Source: Candidatus Sumerlaeota bacterium (GTDB lineage Bacteria > Sumerlaeota > Sumerlaeia > JADFCT01). From it: a DNA stretch of 22,653 nucleotides. Below the pieces are notes generated by a model, which was not told the DNA's origin, searched no databases, and saw only the letters and a program-made list of their open reading frames with translations. A program made the translations under genes and the position numbers. Every line of letters begins with the position of its first letter. The first letter of the stretch is position 1. The stretch lies in contig JAPLSP010000059.1 of NCBI GenBank assembly GCA_026398575.1, positions 1-22,653 on the forward strand. Direction: 5' to 3'. Shown here in pieces: positions 7,648 through 15,273 of the stretch.

Positions 7648-9978
7648 ATGAGTATTTGTGAAGAATTTATGACATCGTATATGCGAATATCAGCGCTTGG
7701 CAAAGATAAGATTCTACCATTCTGCCGCCGGATTGTTTGCCGGGCTGCAACGTGGGAGATACTGGCCGCCATCGCCTTTGTTTTATGGTTTTGCCTCAAA
7801 GGAAGACTGTGGGCTGGCGGTCCCCGCAAATGGGATGAACTGCTATACATGGATTTGTCCTTGACTCCTGTCCCCGATGGCATCGTCCTCAACCGATTTT
7901 TCCATATCTATTTTCAAAAGCTTTTCATGGGACTGGCGGGCGACGCCATTAAAGGCGCCCAGCTTTTCTGGTGTTTTGAAATCGCGTCAATCATTGTCCT
8001 GATTTATTTCATCGCGGCGCGCATTGCGCCCGTCAGCCGGCGCATGGTTGGATTGATCGCGGTTTTGTTTTTTTGCGGCCACAGATTCATGTTCACTCTT
8101 CCCGGGGTGACCTATGCGGATCTGACCGTCACCCTGATGATCATGGCAGCAATCTATCTCTATTTGATCGCAGCCGACCAAGCTGGATGGAGAAGAATTG
8201 CCGGCTTTGCTGCCTTGGGCGCGACTTGTTTCTTTGCATTCAAGTCCAAAGATATCGGCGTGATCTCCCTCCTGACCATCGCTGGATTGGGCTGGCGCGA
8301 AAAAAAATGGTCCGCGCGGCGCTGGGTCAAGGATTTGGGCTGCCAATTCGGCGGCTTGCTGTTGGGCTGCATCGCTCTTGCCGTATTGGACGGCATTTTT
8401 CTTCGGGATTGCCTATTCAGCTTCCGGCCATCGAGCTTCCGGAGCCTGGTAGCTTTTAATGCGATCGTAGGCACATCCGGCCGGTTCAACTGGGTTGACT
8501 ACTTTGCCCGCATATCGCTGCCCTTGGTTGTGCTTTACGCGATGAGCGCGCGCGTTTTTACCCACTCCTGTTTCAGCGTCCCCGCCAAAACCGTATGGTT
8601 CTTTCCGATGGCGGTGCTATTAATGCTGACCTTCGGCGCATTGTCCCATACGCTGGTGCTCGATGACCGATACTTATATCCCGTGGTTCCTCCGCTCTGC
8701 GTTTGTGCGGCGCTGGCCTTGGCCAAACCCTTTCGCGCCGGCGCCTCAAAACTCCTCAAGCACCCAGGCGTTCATGCCGCCTTCGGAGCGATCGCGGCTG
8801 TGGCAGCCTATTTCGTGGCCGAATACCTGGCCAAGGGCGCCTATCTGCCGACCGACTGGGGATGGAGTCCGGCCAATTACCACCAGGCGCTCTTGGAGCC
8901 GGCGTCGCTTTGCGCGCTCATGGGCCTTCTGGCATGGGCGTCGCGATGGAATCCCGGGTCCCTCTTCGCAGCCTTGGGCTTGCTTTGGATACTGGGCAGT
9001 CCCACCCTCAACGCCAACTGGGCGGATCTGACAGATGGCAAAGCCCAGAGAGCCAGCCAAGCCCGCTTTACTGTATTCAGCCAGATAAAGGGACAATTGC
9101 CGCTGGACGATCACGCGAAATACTATCTATCACTGCAAACGCTTCCTCCCAAGAGATATCCCACGGAATATGAGCTCGAAGACCGGTCGCGATGGCTCTT
9201 TAATGTGTTTTATAATTCTCATGTAAAAACAGACCAATGGAAATCCTCGGATAAACCCGCCGATTTCATGGCCCACAAATACGATTGCGCCATTTTGACG
9301 CGCAAAGACTGGTCGCAGTTGGAGCCGTTCCTGGATGAATCCGCCAGAAAAAAATACGTGTCGAAGGCCCTGCCTGGGGACTTGGATATGACCAATATCG
9401 TCTTGTTGGCCAGCCACGATCTGGCCCGGAAAGCGGGATGGGCCATTCAGCAGCCAACGGATCTGCTTCAAAGCATTCGCGCCACAACCAACGTCTTCCA
9501 GCTAGCGGCCATTAACAATGAGTATGCGACCTTCGTGGGCAAAACGCCTGAGACCAACGAAGCCATGACAAGCCAGGCAGCCTTGCTATTGGCCGCTGTA
9601 AGGCCCCTCGCGCTCAATGACAAGATGCTATATCTGGGCTATGAATGCAGGCGCGTTTCGCCTTCGATAGCCAGCTTGAGCCTGGCTTTTTATCTTAAGA
9701 AACCCATGCTCAAAGACGCCAATCTCACCGTGATCGGCGTCGTCAAGCCGGAGCATGCTTCCTACCTGATTCCGGAATGGCGCCCCCATCAGCGCGCTGT
9801 CCTGTTTAACGGCCTCGTAGGCGCCTCGAACTGGAAGCCCGGCGAGATTACTCCGGTTGTCTTTACCTTCGTCGCGGCGCCTATTCCCTATGATATTTTA
9901 TTTTCTTTCCAGGATGCCGTGGATTTCCCCGAAACAAGGTTCTACTTTTGTGGAACGTGGTCTGAAGCAGTCCACTAG
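7648..9978 (+). CDS. Polytopic membrane protein, probable GT-C (PMT/ArnT-like) glycosyltransferase
   Basis: 776 residues if read from ATG 7648; ATGs at 7669 and 7681 are equally possible because none has a strong ribosome site. After a basic N-terminus there is a first helix at about 35-50. It is followed at once by the acidic pair D63-E64 in KWDELLYMD, the position and pattern of the first-loop acidic catalytic residues of GT-C enzymes that use polyprenyl-phosphate sugars. Roughly ten further hydrophobic helices extend to about residue 460. The last ~300 residues are soluble-looking, with alternating beta-rich segments, probably periplasmic. I infer transfer of a sugar from a lipid carrier, possibly the product of the divergent GT2-GtrA fusion. 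Exact family, donor and acceptor are unknown. The next membrane gene starts 27 bases downstream and is likely co-transcribed. Confidence 0.6.
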   Translation: MSICEEFMTSYMRISALGKDKILPFCRRIVCRAATWEILAAIAFVLWFCLKGRLWAGGPRKWDELLYMDLSLTPVPDGIVLNRFFHIYFQKLFMGLAGDAIKGAQLFWCFEIASIIVLIYFIAARIAPVSRRMVGLIAVLFFCGHRFMFTLPGVTYADLTVTLMIMAAIYLYLIAADQAGWRRIAGFAALGATCFFAFKSKDIGVISLLTIAGLGWREKKWSARRWVKDLGCQFGGLLLGCIALAVLDGIFLRDCLFSFRPSSFRSLVAFNAIVGTSGRFNWVDYFARISLPLVVLYAMSARVFTHSCFSVPAKTVWFFPMAVLLMLTFGALSHTLVLDDRYLYPVVPPLCVCAALALAKPFRAGASKLLKHPGVHAAFGAIAAVAAYFVAEYLAKGAYLPTDWGWSPANYHQALLEPASLCALMGLLAWASRWNPGSLFAALGLLWILGSPTLNANWADLTDGKAQRASQARFTVFSQIKGQLPLDDHAKYYLSLQTLPPKRYPTEYELEDRSRWLFNVFYNSHVKTDQWKSSDKPADFMAHKYDCAILTRKDWSQLEPFLDESARKKYVSKALPGDLDMTNIVLLASHDLARKAGWAIQQPTDLLQSIRATTNVFQLAAINNEYATFVGKTPETNEAMTSQAALLLAAVRPLALNDKMLYLGYECRRVSPSIASLSLAFYLKKPMLKDANLTVIGVVKPEHASYLIPEWRPHQRAVLFNGLVGASNWKPGEITPVVFTFVAAPIPYDILFSFQDAVDFPETRFYFCGTWSEAVH

Positions 9979-10005
9979 GCACTCCCCCTCGCCGCCGATC
10001 GCACC

Positions 10006-10947
10006 ATGCCCAAACACTCTCCATCGAAAAGCGCTCTTCCTCCCCGCGACGCTCCGGAACCGCACATCCGGCCTCCCGTTATCCGGCCCTCGCTCGACGG
10101 CGGCGATATCTATGTGACAATGAACCGGGATGCCCTGTTCGCAAATCCTATCTTCCAGATCAGCATGAGAATCGTTGGCGTCCGAAGGCTTGATTGGAGG
10201 CAGTTCCTCCTTTGCCGGCATTGGATGGTTCTGATTCCCGGCGGAGCGATCCTGGGTTTGAGCCTGATGTTCGGCGCGCCGGGATGGACGCCGCTGTTGG
10301 CCGTCCCCGCGGGTTTGATCTACTATATTTTCATGATCCAAACCCATTGCAGCATCGCGTCGGAGTTGCGCAAGCGCGGCATCATCCACGACTTGTTTCT
10401 CATCCCCTACCTCGATCCGCTGGAATTCGGCGCGGGAATCACGCTGGCCGTGCGGTATGAACGGCGGCGCATCGGCTCGGCGTATCTTGCCTTTATCGCC
10501 ATCGCCCAAATCTGCGCGGGACTTGTCCTGAGCCCGGGGCAACAGCTTCTCCATCTCTTCATCGGTATCCTGATTCTGCTCATAACCTGGCTCTATGCCG
10601 CGCCGATAGCCTCTCCTGCGCCCAAGAAACGCATCATCGTCACCTATCGCGAAATCATGGAAGCGCTCAAGCCTTTGCGCTCGTCGGTCGCCTCATTCAT
10701 CAGCCGTTCTTTTCTGCTCTGGGTGGCAACGATCGCCGAGGTTGCCGCTTGCATCGGCTGCATCTATTGGCTGAACGCCAGGGGCACGCAGCTGCTCTCA
10801 GTGCTGGCTTCCCTTGTGATCTATTCGGCGTTTGCGGCCTTGATCCATGTCCACGGCGCGCGCGCGCCCCAGATCACCGAAGCCAGGCAGGAAATCTATG
10901 CCCTCCTGCGCAAGTCCGCCACCTGGATGGGGCAATCCGACGCCTGA
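10006..10947 (+). CDS. Polytopic inner-membrane protein of unknown function (weakly ABC-2-permease-like)
   Basis: 313 residues from ATG 10006. The first ~70 residues are Pro- and Arg-rich and probably cytoplasmic; an ATG at 10120 is an alternative start. About six membrane helices lie near 73-90, 95-112, 157-173, 183-199, 235-256 and 262-282. Between helices two and three is a charged cytoplasmic segment, ELRKRGIIHDLFLIPYLDP (120-138). It resembles the conserved coupling segment of ABC-2-type permeases (ERKRGT...LLLTPL), but no ATPase gene is adjacent, so this is a hint and not an identification. It begins 27 bases after the GT-C-like gene and probably belongs to that transcription unit. No strong Shine-Dalgarno sequence is seen. 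Confidence 0.6.
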   Translation: MPKHSPSKSALPPRDAPEPHIRPPVIRPSLDGGDIYVTMNRDALFANPIFQISMRIVGVRRLDWRQFLLCRHWMVLIPGGAILGLSLMFGAPGWTPLLAVPAGLIYYIFMIQTHCSIASELRKRGIIHDLFLIPYLDPLEFGAGITLAVRYERRRIGSAYLAFIAIAQICAGLVLSPGQQLLHLFIGILILLITWLYAAPIASPAPKKRIIVTYREIMEALKPLRSSVASFISRSFLLWVATIAEVAACIGCIYWLNARGTQLLSVLASLVIYSAFAALIHVHGARAPQITEARQEIYALLRKSATWMGQSDA

Positions 10948-10962
10948 GGCGAAATCATAATG

Positions 10963-11111
10963 AAAAATGTAAAATGAGAAATGAGAAATGTAAAATGACA
11001 ACCCATCCCGGCAACAGCAGTGCGCAGCCCTGCATCATTTGCCTGCCGCGCGAGATCTCATTTTCAATTTCTCATTTCTCATTTCTCATTTCTCATTTTA
11101 CATTTTACATT
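10963..11111. repeat. Inverted pair of heptamer tandem arrays
   Basis: The left array at 10963-10997 is five heptamers: AAAAATG, TAAAATG, AGAAATG, AGAAATG, TAAAATG. The right array at 11059-11107 is seven heptamers of the complement: CATTTTC, AATTTCT, CATTTCT three times, CATTTTA twice, then a partial CATT. The arms 10966-10990 and 11080-11104 are a perfect 25-base inverted repeat separated by 89 bases, so the transcript or single strand can fold into a long stem with a GC-richer loop. Heptamer short tandem repeats are known in cyanobacteria (STRR sequences). What these do is unknown. Confidence 0.85.
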
Positions 11112-11268
11112 GATAATAATGCCTTAAAGCAGGCCTTCAGCGAATCCCGCCTGGCATAAACTGCCCATGACACAGGATTCCTTGATCTGAAGCTTTAATG
11201 GCGCAATATGACCCATCCCATGAGCATCCCATGGATGTCCTTCATGTTTCTTCGCTATATAGCATTGA

Positions 11269-11274
11269 TATAAT
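11269..11274 (+). promoter_or_regulatory. Possible -10 element of the groESL promoter
   Basis: A perfect TATAAT lies 99 bases before the groES start, in an AT-rich context. The matching -35 position (about 11246-11252, TTTCTT) is a poor fit to TTGACA, so only the -10 is supported. Confidence 0.35.
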
Positions 11275-11372
11275 ATGACTTATTTATCATAAGCAAATTG
11301 GCATGGCGTTTGGTAAATCAAACCTTAGTTTTCGTTTTAAGCATCATATCATTGCTTTGGAGGGCTTCGTCC

Positions 11373-11669
11373 ATGTCGGTCAAGATCAAACCCTTGGGAG
11401 ACAGAATTCTTGTCGAGCGCAAGGAAGAAAAAGAATCGAAATCCGTCGGCGGCATCATCATTCCCGACACAGCGAAAGAGAAACCCACGGAAGGCAAAGT
11501 GATCGCGGTCGGCAAGGGACGCCGCCTCGAAAACGGCACGCTGATTCCGCCCAATGTCAAGGAAGGCGACCGGATTCTGTATGGCAAATGGAGCGGCTCG
11601 GAAGTGAAAGTGGACGGCAAAGAATATCTCATCATGAATGAGAGCGACATTTACGGCGTCATTGAATAA
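11373..11669 (+). CDS. groES: Co-chaperonin GroES (Hsp10)
   Basis: 98 residues, the normal size. The ATG at 11373 is preceded by GGAGG (11359-11363) with good spacing. The protein starts [21 protein letters not shown]; the mobile loop follows, with [20 protein letters not shown]. It continues VIAVGKGRR and ends in [20 protein letters not shown]; these are hallmark GroES elements including the GGI-P mobile-loop contact to GroEL. It caps the GroEL ring to close the folding chamber in the cytoplasm. It is followed by groEL after an unusually long 146-base gap that carries heptamer repeats. Confidence 0.97.
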   Translation: MSVKIKPLGDRILVERKEEKESKSVGGIIIPDTAKEKPTEGKVIAVGKGRRLENGTLIPPNVKEGDRILYGKWSGSEVKVDGKEYLIMNESDIYGVIE

Positions 11670-11703
11670 TTGCGGATTGCGAATTGCGGATACCGGATTG
11701 GGT
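11669..11703 (+). repeat. Five tandem heptamers between groES and groEL
   Basis: Starting on the last base of the groES stop codon, the sequence reads ATTGCGG, ATTGCGA, ATTGCGG, ATACCGG, ATTGGGT: five units in strict 7-base phase. It is transcribed within the groESL message. The unit differs from that in the array upstream of groES, but period and setting (a spacer right after a stop codon) are the same. Confidence 0.8.
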
Positions 11704-11815
11704 GAAGAGCTGGGGCAGACAAGAGGCATCCCGAGGCGTCGGACGCTCGGACAAGAGTTCACAGAAATTGTGAACCATCCTATATTCCAGATATATTGAA
11801 GAGGAGAATGAAAAC

Positions 11816-13411
11816 ATGGCAGCAAAAGAATTGATCTTTCACGAAGACGCCCGTTCGGGAATGCTGAGAGGCGTGGATCAGATCGTCAACGCCGTCAAGG
11901 TGACCTTGGGGCCGCGCGGCCGCAACGTCATGATTGACAAAAGCTGGGGCGCCCCCAAGATCACGAAGGACGGCGTAACGGTAGCCAAAGAGATCGAGCT
12001 GACGGACCCATTGGAGAATCTGGGCTGCCGCATGGTGCGCGAGGCGGCCGAGAAAACCAGCAAAAACGCCGGCGACGGCACGACCACGGCATGCGTCCTG
12101 GCGCAGGCCATCGTCCATGAAGGCGCCAAGAACACGGCCGCCGGCGCCAACCCGATTCTGTTGCATCGCGGCATGCTCAAAGCGCAGAAAGCCGTCGTCG
12201 AGGCGCTCGCGAAGATGAGCGTCCCCGTCAAGGGCCGCGAAGACATGGAACGCGTGGCTATGATCTCGGCCAACGGCGACGCCGAAATCGGCAAGCAGCT
12301 GGCCGACGCCCTCGAAAAAGTCGGCGACAAGGGCGTCGTGACGATCGAAGAAGGCAAAGGCCTGCAGACGGAAGTGGACGTGGTGGACGGCATGCAGTTC
12401 GACAAGGGCTACGTCTCGCCGCACTTCGTCACGAATCCCGACAAGATGGTCTGCGAGATGGAAGAACCCATCATCCTGTTGCATGACAAAAAGATCTCCT
12501 CGATGAACGACCTGCTGCCCCTGTTGGAAAAAACGGCGCAGTCCAACAAGCCGCTCCTCATTATATGCGAAGACATCGAAGGCGAGGCGCTGGCCACCCT
12601 GGTCGTCAACAAGCTGCGCGGCGTCCTGAAATGCTGCGCGGTCAAAGCCCCTGCGTTCGGCGACCGCCGCAAGGCCATGCTCGAAGATATCGCGATCCTC
12701 ACGGGCGGCAAGGTGATCAGCGAAGAAGCCGGCCTGAAGCTGGATCAAACGCGTCTGGCCGACCTCGGCAAAGCCAAGCGCGTCCTGATCGAAAAAGAAA
12801 ACACCACGATCATTGACGGCGCGGGCAGCAAGAAGGAAGTCGAAGGCCGGATCAAACAGATTACGGCCCAGATCGCGGAAACGACCTCCGACTACGACCG
12901 CGAGAAACTTGAGGAGCGCCTGGCCAAGCTGTCGGGCGGCGTGGCCGTCATCAAAGTCGGCGCCGCGACCGAAGTCGAACTCAAAGAGCGCAAAGACCTG
13001 GTGGACGACGCGCTGCACGCCACCCGCGCCGCGAAGGAAGAGGGCGTGGTGCCCGGCGGCGGCGTGGCCCTGTTGCGCTGCATCGAAGCGGCTGAAGGGA
13101 TCGAGGCGGAGGGCGACGAGAAGCTCGGCGCCACGATCGTCGCGAAAGCGCTGCGCTCGCCGGCGGCTCAAATCGCCACGAACGCCGGCGTCAACGGCGA
13201 CATCACCGTCGAACGCATCTTGGAGAAAAAGACCAAGTCTTTCGGCTTCGACGCGCAGCGCCGCGAGTATTGCGATATGATCAAAGACGGCATCATTGAC
13301 CCGACCAAGGTCGTGCGCATGGCCCTCGAAAACGCCGTTTCGGCGGCGGGCCTGCTGCTGACGAGTGAAGCGGCGGTCTTTGAGAAAAAAGAAGAAGACA
13401 AGAAAGACTAA
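11816..13411 (+). CDS. groEL: Chaperonin GroEL (Hsp60)
   Basis: 531 residues, start ATG 11816 with AGGAG (in GAAGAGGAGAATG) before it. Signature segments are [16 protein letters not shown] (28-42), the ATP site NAGDGTTTA with D87, the apical domain with VSPHFVTNP, the [12 protein letters not shown] segment, the [16 protein letters not shown] segment with the ATPase Asp, and [13 protein letters not shown]. It folds client proteins in a double ring with GroES. Two things differ from the textbook protein: the C-terminal end is charged (EKKEEDKKD), without the Gly-Gly-Met tail, and [11 protein letters not shown] replaces the usual SFGAPTITKDG. Otherwise it looks fully functional. A strong terminator lies 66 bases downstream. 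Confidence 0.97.
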   Translation: MAAKELIFHEDARSGMLRGVDQIVNAVKVTLGPRGRNVMIDKSWGAPKITKDGVTVAKEIELTDPLENLGCRMVREAAEKTSKNAGDGTTTACVLAQAIVHEGAKNTAAGANPILLHRGMLKAQKAVVEALAKMSVPVKGREDMERVAMISANGDAEIGKQLADALEKVGDKGVVTIEEGKGLQTEVDVVDGMQFDKGYVSPHFVTNPDKMVCEMEEPIILLHDKKISSMNDLLPLLEKTAQSNKPLLIICEDIEGEALATLVVNKLRGVLKCCAVKAPAFGDRRKAMLEDIAILTGGKVISEEAGLKLDQTRLADLGKAKRVLIEKENTTIIDGAGSKKEVEGRIKQITAQIAETTSDYDREKLEERLAKLSGGVAVIKVGAATEVELKERKDLVDDALHATRAAKEEGVVPGGGVALLRCIEAAEGIEAEGDEKLGATIVAKALRSPAAQIATNAGVNGDITVERILEKKTKSFGFDAQRREYCDMIKDGIIDPTKVVRMALENAVSAAGLLLTSEAAVFEKKEEDKKD

Positions 13412-13413
13412 TG

Positions 13414-13438
13414 TTTTTTCAAACTCCGTTTGAAAAAA
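13414..13438 (+). other. Perfect 11-base-pair AT-rich hairpin after groEL
   Basis: TTTTTTCAAAC (13414-13424) pairs perfectly with GTTTGAAAAAA (13428-13438) around a 3-base loop, two bases past the groEL stop codon. The stem has A's and T's at its base and no T-run after it on the plus strand. It may act as a 3' end-stabilising structure or as part of a two-hairpin terminator. Confidence 0.6.
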
Positions 13439-13476
13439 TAAAGGGCCTGAAAGCTCTCACAAAGTGATCGAGAAAC

Positions 13477-13517
13477 AGCGGCCGCCGCTATCCCAATAGC
13501 GGCGGCTGCTTGTTTTT
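13477..13517 (+). terminator. Intrinsic terminator of groESL
   Basis: A 15-pair GC-rich stem (13477-13491 with 13496-13510, one G-T pair, 4-base loop CCCA) is followed by TGTTTTT (13511-13517). This is a classic Rho-independent terminator and closes the groESL unit. Confidence 0.88.
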
Positions 13518-13638
13518 GGGCCACGATGGGCCTTGAAAGCCATACCCGACCTTCTGTAAACTTTCCTTTTGAAGGACGCGCAAAGCAGTTCGCATTTTTA
13601 ATTGATTCCTGCCCCCGAAATGGAAAGGAGGCGGCACA

Positions 13639-14229
13639 ATGGAAGCAGCCTTGCTAAAAGAAGACGTTGAGCCGCGCTACACCTATGGCGACTACGTTGA
13701 ATGGACTGGTCCGGACCGCTGGGAACTGATTGACGGCGTGCCCTACGCCATGTCGCCCGCGCCCATGCGAAAGCATCAAGATATCTCGATGGAACTGAGC
13801 AGACAGATCTCTGTTTTTCTTCTCGGCAAGAAATGCAGAGTATATGCCGCGCCTTTTGATGTTCGTTTGCCGGATGGAGATGAGCCGGATGAGGAAATTC
13901 GCAATTTGGCGCAGCCGGATATCCTTGTCGTTTGCGACAAGAAGAAGTTGGATGAAAAAGGCTGCTGCGGCGCCCCGGAGTTTGTTGTTGAAATCCTTTC
14001 CCGTTCCAGCATCACCCATGACACAGTCCGCAAGGTAGCGCTTTATGAAAAATTTGGTGTCCAGGAATACTGGATCGTGGACCCGGACACCAGACGAATC
14101 ACCATACGCTTGCTGGACGCTGACGGACGCTTCGGCAAGCCACAGGTCCGTGAAGGCGCCGGCCAACTGGCCGTGGCGACGCTGCCGGGATTATCTATTG
14201 ATCTGGACACGGTATTTCAACGCTTGTGA
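13639..14229 (+). CDS. Uma2-family protein (PD-(D/E)XK nuclease-like fold), copy 1
   Basis: 196 residues; ATG 13639 follows AAAGGAGG. The Uma2 (DUF820) pattern is complete: RWELIDGVPYAMSPAP with E29, AAPFDVRLP, LAQPDILVVCD with D94, APEFVVEILSRSS with E118, and VALYEKFGVQEYWIVDP. These acidic residues sit where the restriction-endonuclease-like fold places its metal site, but no cellular role is established for the family. It starts 122 bases after the groESL terminator. A second copy follows at 14265, with a near-identical first ~48 residues and ~145 bases, so this is a recent tandem duplication. The two genes are 35 bases apart and probably co-transcribed. Confidence 0.9.
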   Translation: MEAALLKEDVEPRYTYGDYVEWTGPDRWELIDGVPYAMSPAPMRKHQDISMELSRQISVFLLGKKCRVYAAPFDVRLPDGDEPDEEIRNLAQPDILVVCDKKKLDEKGCCGAPEFVVEILSRSSITHDTVRKVALYEKFGVQEYWIVDPDTRRITIRLLDADGRFGKPQVREGAGQLAVATLPGLSIDLDTVFQRL

Positions 14230-14264
14230 TGACACGTGTTGATAAAAGCCAGGGAGGCCCCGCT

Positions 14265-14858
14265 ATGGAAGCAGCCTTGCTAAAAGAAGACGTTGAGCCG
14301 CGCTACACTTATGGCGACTACGTTGAATGGACCGGTCCGGACCGCTGGGAACTGATTGACGGCGTGCCCTACGCCATGTCGCCCGCGCCCATGCGCAAGC
14401 ACCAGGACATTTCCGGCGAGCTCTGTGTCCAAATCCATACCTTCTTGCGAGGCAAACCAAGCAAGGTTTATGCCGCGCCCTTTGATGTTCGTTTGCCGGA
14501 TGGCGATGAGCCGGATGAGGAGATTCGCAATCTGGCGCAGCCGGATATCGTTGTCGTTTGCGACAAGAAGAAACTGGATGAGAAAGGCTGCCGTGGCGCG
14601 CCGGAATTTGTTATCGAAATCCTTTCCCGTTCCAGCATCACCCAGGACACGATTCGCAAGGTGGCGCTTTATGAAAAATTTGGCGTCAAGGAATACTGGA
14701 TTGTGGACCCGGATGCCAAACGGATCACAGTGCGCCTTTCAGGCAGCGATGGGCGCTTCAGCCCGCCGCAGGTTCATGAAGGCTCGGGCCAACTCGCCGT
14801 GGCGACGCTGCCCGGGCTATCCATAGATCTCGACGTCGTTTTCCAAGCCACTCTCTAG
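14265..14858 (+). CDS. Uma2-family protein, copy 2 of a tandem pair
   Basis: 197 residues. I choose ATG 14265 because it follows AGGGAGG at 14251-14257 and aligns exactly with the start of copy 1; an upstream in-frame ATG at 14226 would overlap the first gene. Its fold-defining residues match copy 1 (WELIDG, QPDIVVVCD, APEFVIEILSRSS, YEKFGVKEYWIVDP). Differences cluster at residues ~50-68 (SGELCVQIHTFLRGKPSK against SMELSRQISVFLLGKKCR) and after residue ~150. A short conserved N-terminal block followed by divergence suggests partial gene conversion or selection on the middle and end. Confidence 0.9.
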   Translation: MEAALLKEDVEPRYTYGDYVEWTGPDRWELIDGVPYAMSPAPMRKHQDISGELCVQIHTFLRGKPSKVYAAPFDVRLPDGDEPDEEIRNLAQPDIVVVCDKKKLDEKGCRGAPEFVIEILSRSSITQDTIRKVALYEKFGVKEYWIVDPDAKRITVRLSGSDGRFSPPQVHEGSGQLAVATLPGLSIDLDVVFQATL

Positions 14859-15198
14859 CGTCCTTTCGATTTTGGTTTATATGGCATCCCCTCCTCGGAA
14901 GGGATGTCCGGAGTTTGGACCTTTTTTCCCCGAAGGGGAACTACAATCATAGCCGTGGGTGAAGCGAAGCGAACCCACGGTGGCGGCGTGTGGAGTTATC
15001 GGTCCCCGAAGGGGGCCAACTACGCCGCGAAAATATTCGCGATGAAGCGCGCAAACGGAAATACAGTCGGTTGCTCAATCCATGTTGGCCCCCTTCGGGG
15101 ACCTGTTTTGACGCTCATCGTTCCCGTGGGTTCGCTTCGCTTCACCCACGGCTATGATTGTTCTCCCCCTTCGGGGATGGTTCCTCGCTATTTTGCCC
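14859..15198. other. Gene-free spacer before the efflux operon, dominated by palindromes
   Basis: This stretch holds a small hairpin (14883-14890 with 14901-14908) just after the second Uma2 gene, possibly its weak terminator, although the T-run at 14922-14927 is 13 bases away. It also holds the nested inverted repeat described separately. A reading frame runs through the palindrome (about 14904-15248) but its sequence is dictated by the repeat and has no protein features. Confidence 0.55.
14927..15187. repeat. Nested ~260-base imperfect palindrome
   Basis: Outer arms 14943-14980 and 15124-15161 are a perfect 38-base inverted repeat. They are extended outward by CCCCGAAGGGG-type palindromes at about 14928-14938 and 15163-15177. 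Inner arms 15001-15020 and 15084-15103 are a perfect 20-base inverted repeat. At the centre, 15026-15041 is a further small hairpin (CGCGAA/TTCGCG). Each outer arm can itself fold (CCGTGGGT ... ACCCACGG around GAAGCGAAGCGA). The architecture resembles a REP/BIME or MITE-like non-coding repeat. No flanking target-site duplication is evident to me. Confidence 0.85.
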
Positions 15199-15228
15199 TT
15201 GACGCGCGGGGCGGCAGACGGCTAATAC
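15199..15228 (+). promoter_or_regulatory. Candidate promoter of the efflux operon
   Basis: TTGACG (15199-15204) is a good -35; an 18-base gap leads to TAATAC (15223-15228), a fair -10. The -10 overlaps the left half of the TetR-type operator, which fits repression by blocking RNA polymerase. Confidence 0.5.
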
Positions 15229-15259
15229 TGACCAGTCAGTTCGACTGACCGGTCAGTAT
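15225..15259. promoter_or_regulatory. TetR-type operator (near-perfect palindrome)
   Basis: The half sites ATACTGACCAGTCAG (15225-15239) and CTGACCGGTCAGTAT (15245-15259) are inverted copies with a single mismatch, around a 5-base centre. Each half also contains a smaller CTGACC/GGTCAG palindrome. It sits between the -10 candidate and the Shine-Dalgarno site of the tetR-family gene, so autoregulation of the whole operon is the simplest reading. Confidence 0.82.
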
Positions 15260-15273
15260 CGGAGGAAAAAACC

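Larger units (their letters stand above)
10948..11372. other. 425-base spacer before groES: heptamer arrays and likely groESL promoter
   Basis: This is the longest gene-free stretch in this part. The left half holds two heptamer arrays in opposite orientation (described separately). The right half (about 11160-11372) is AT-rich and should contain the groESL control region. I see no CIRCE element (no TTAGCACTC/GAGTGCTAA inverted repeat), so HrcA-type control is not supported here. Short reading frames crossing the region have no recognisable protein content. Confidence 0.5.

Noticed and set aside
10963..11111. CRISPR array
   Set aside because: Units are 7 bases in direct tandem without spacers, and no cas genes are present.
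10749..11159. 136-codon frame running through the heptamer array
   Set aside because: It begins inside the membrane-protein gene in another frame, and its C-terminal part just translates the repeats.
11160..11372. CIRCE (HrcA) operator upstream of groES
   Set aside because: No inverted TTAGCACTC/GAGTGCTAA pair is found on reading the region.
11780..13171. 463-codon open frame on the minus strand opposite groEL
   Set aside because: It is the codon-position shadow of the high-GC groEL gene; its composition (R, D, F, V, H repeats) has no domain content.
14904..15248. 114-codon frame through the nested palindrome
   Set aside because: The sequence is imposed by inverted repeats, has no ribosome site of note and overlaps the operator; not a gene.
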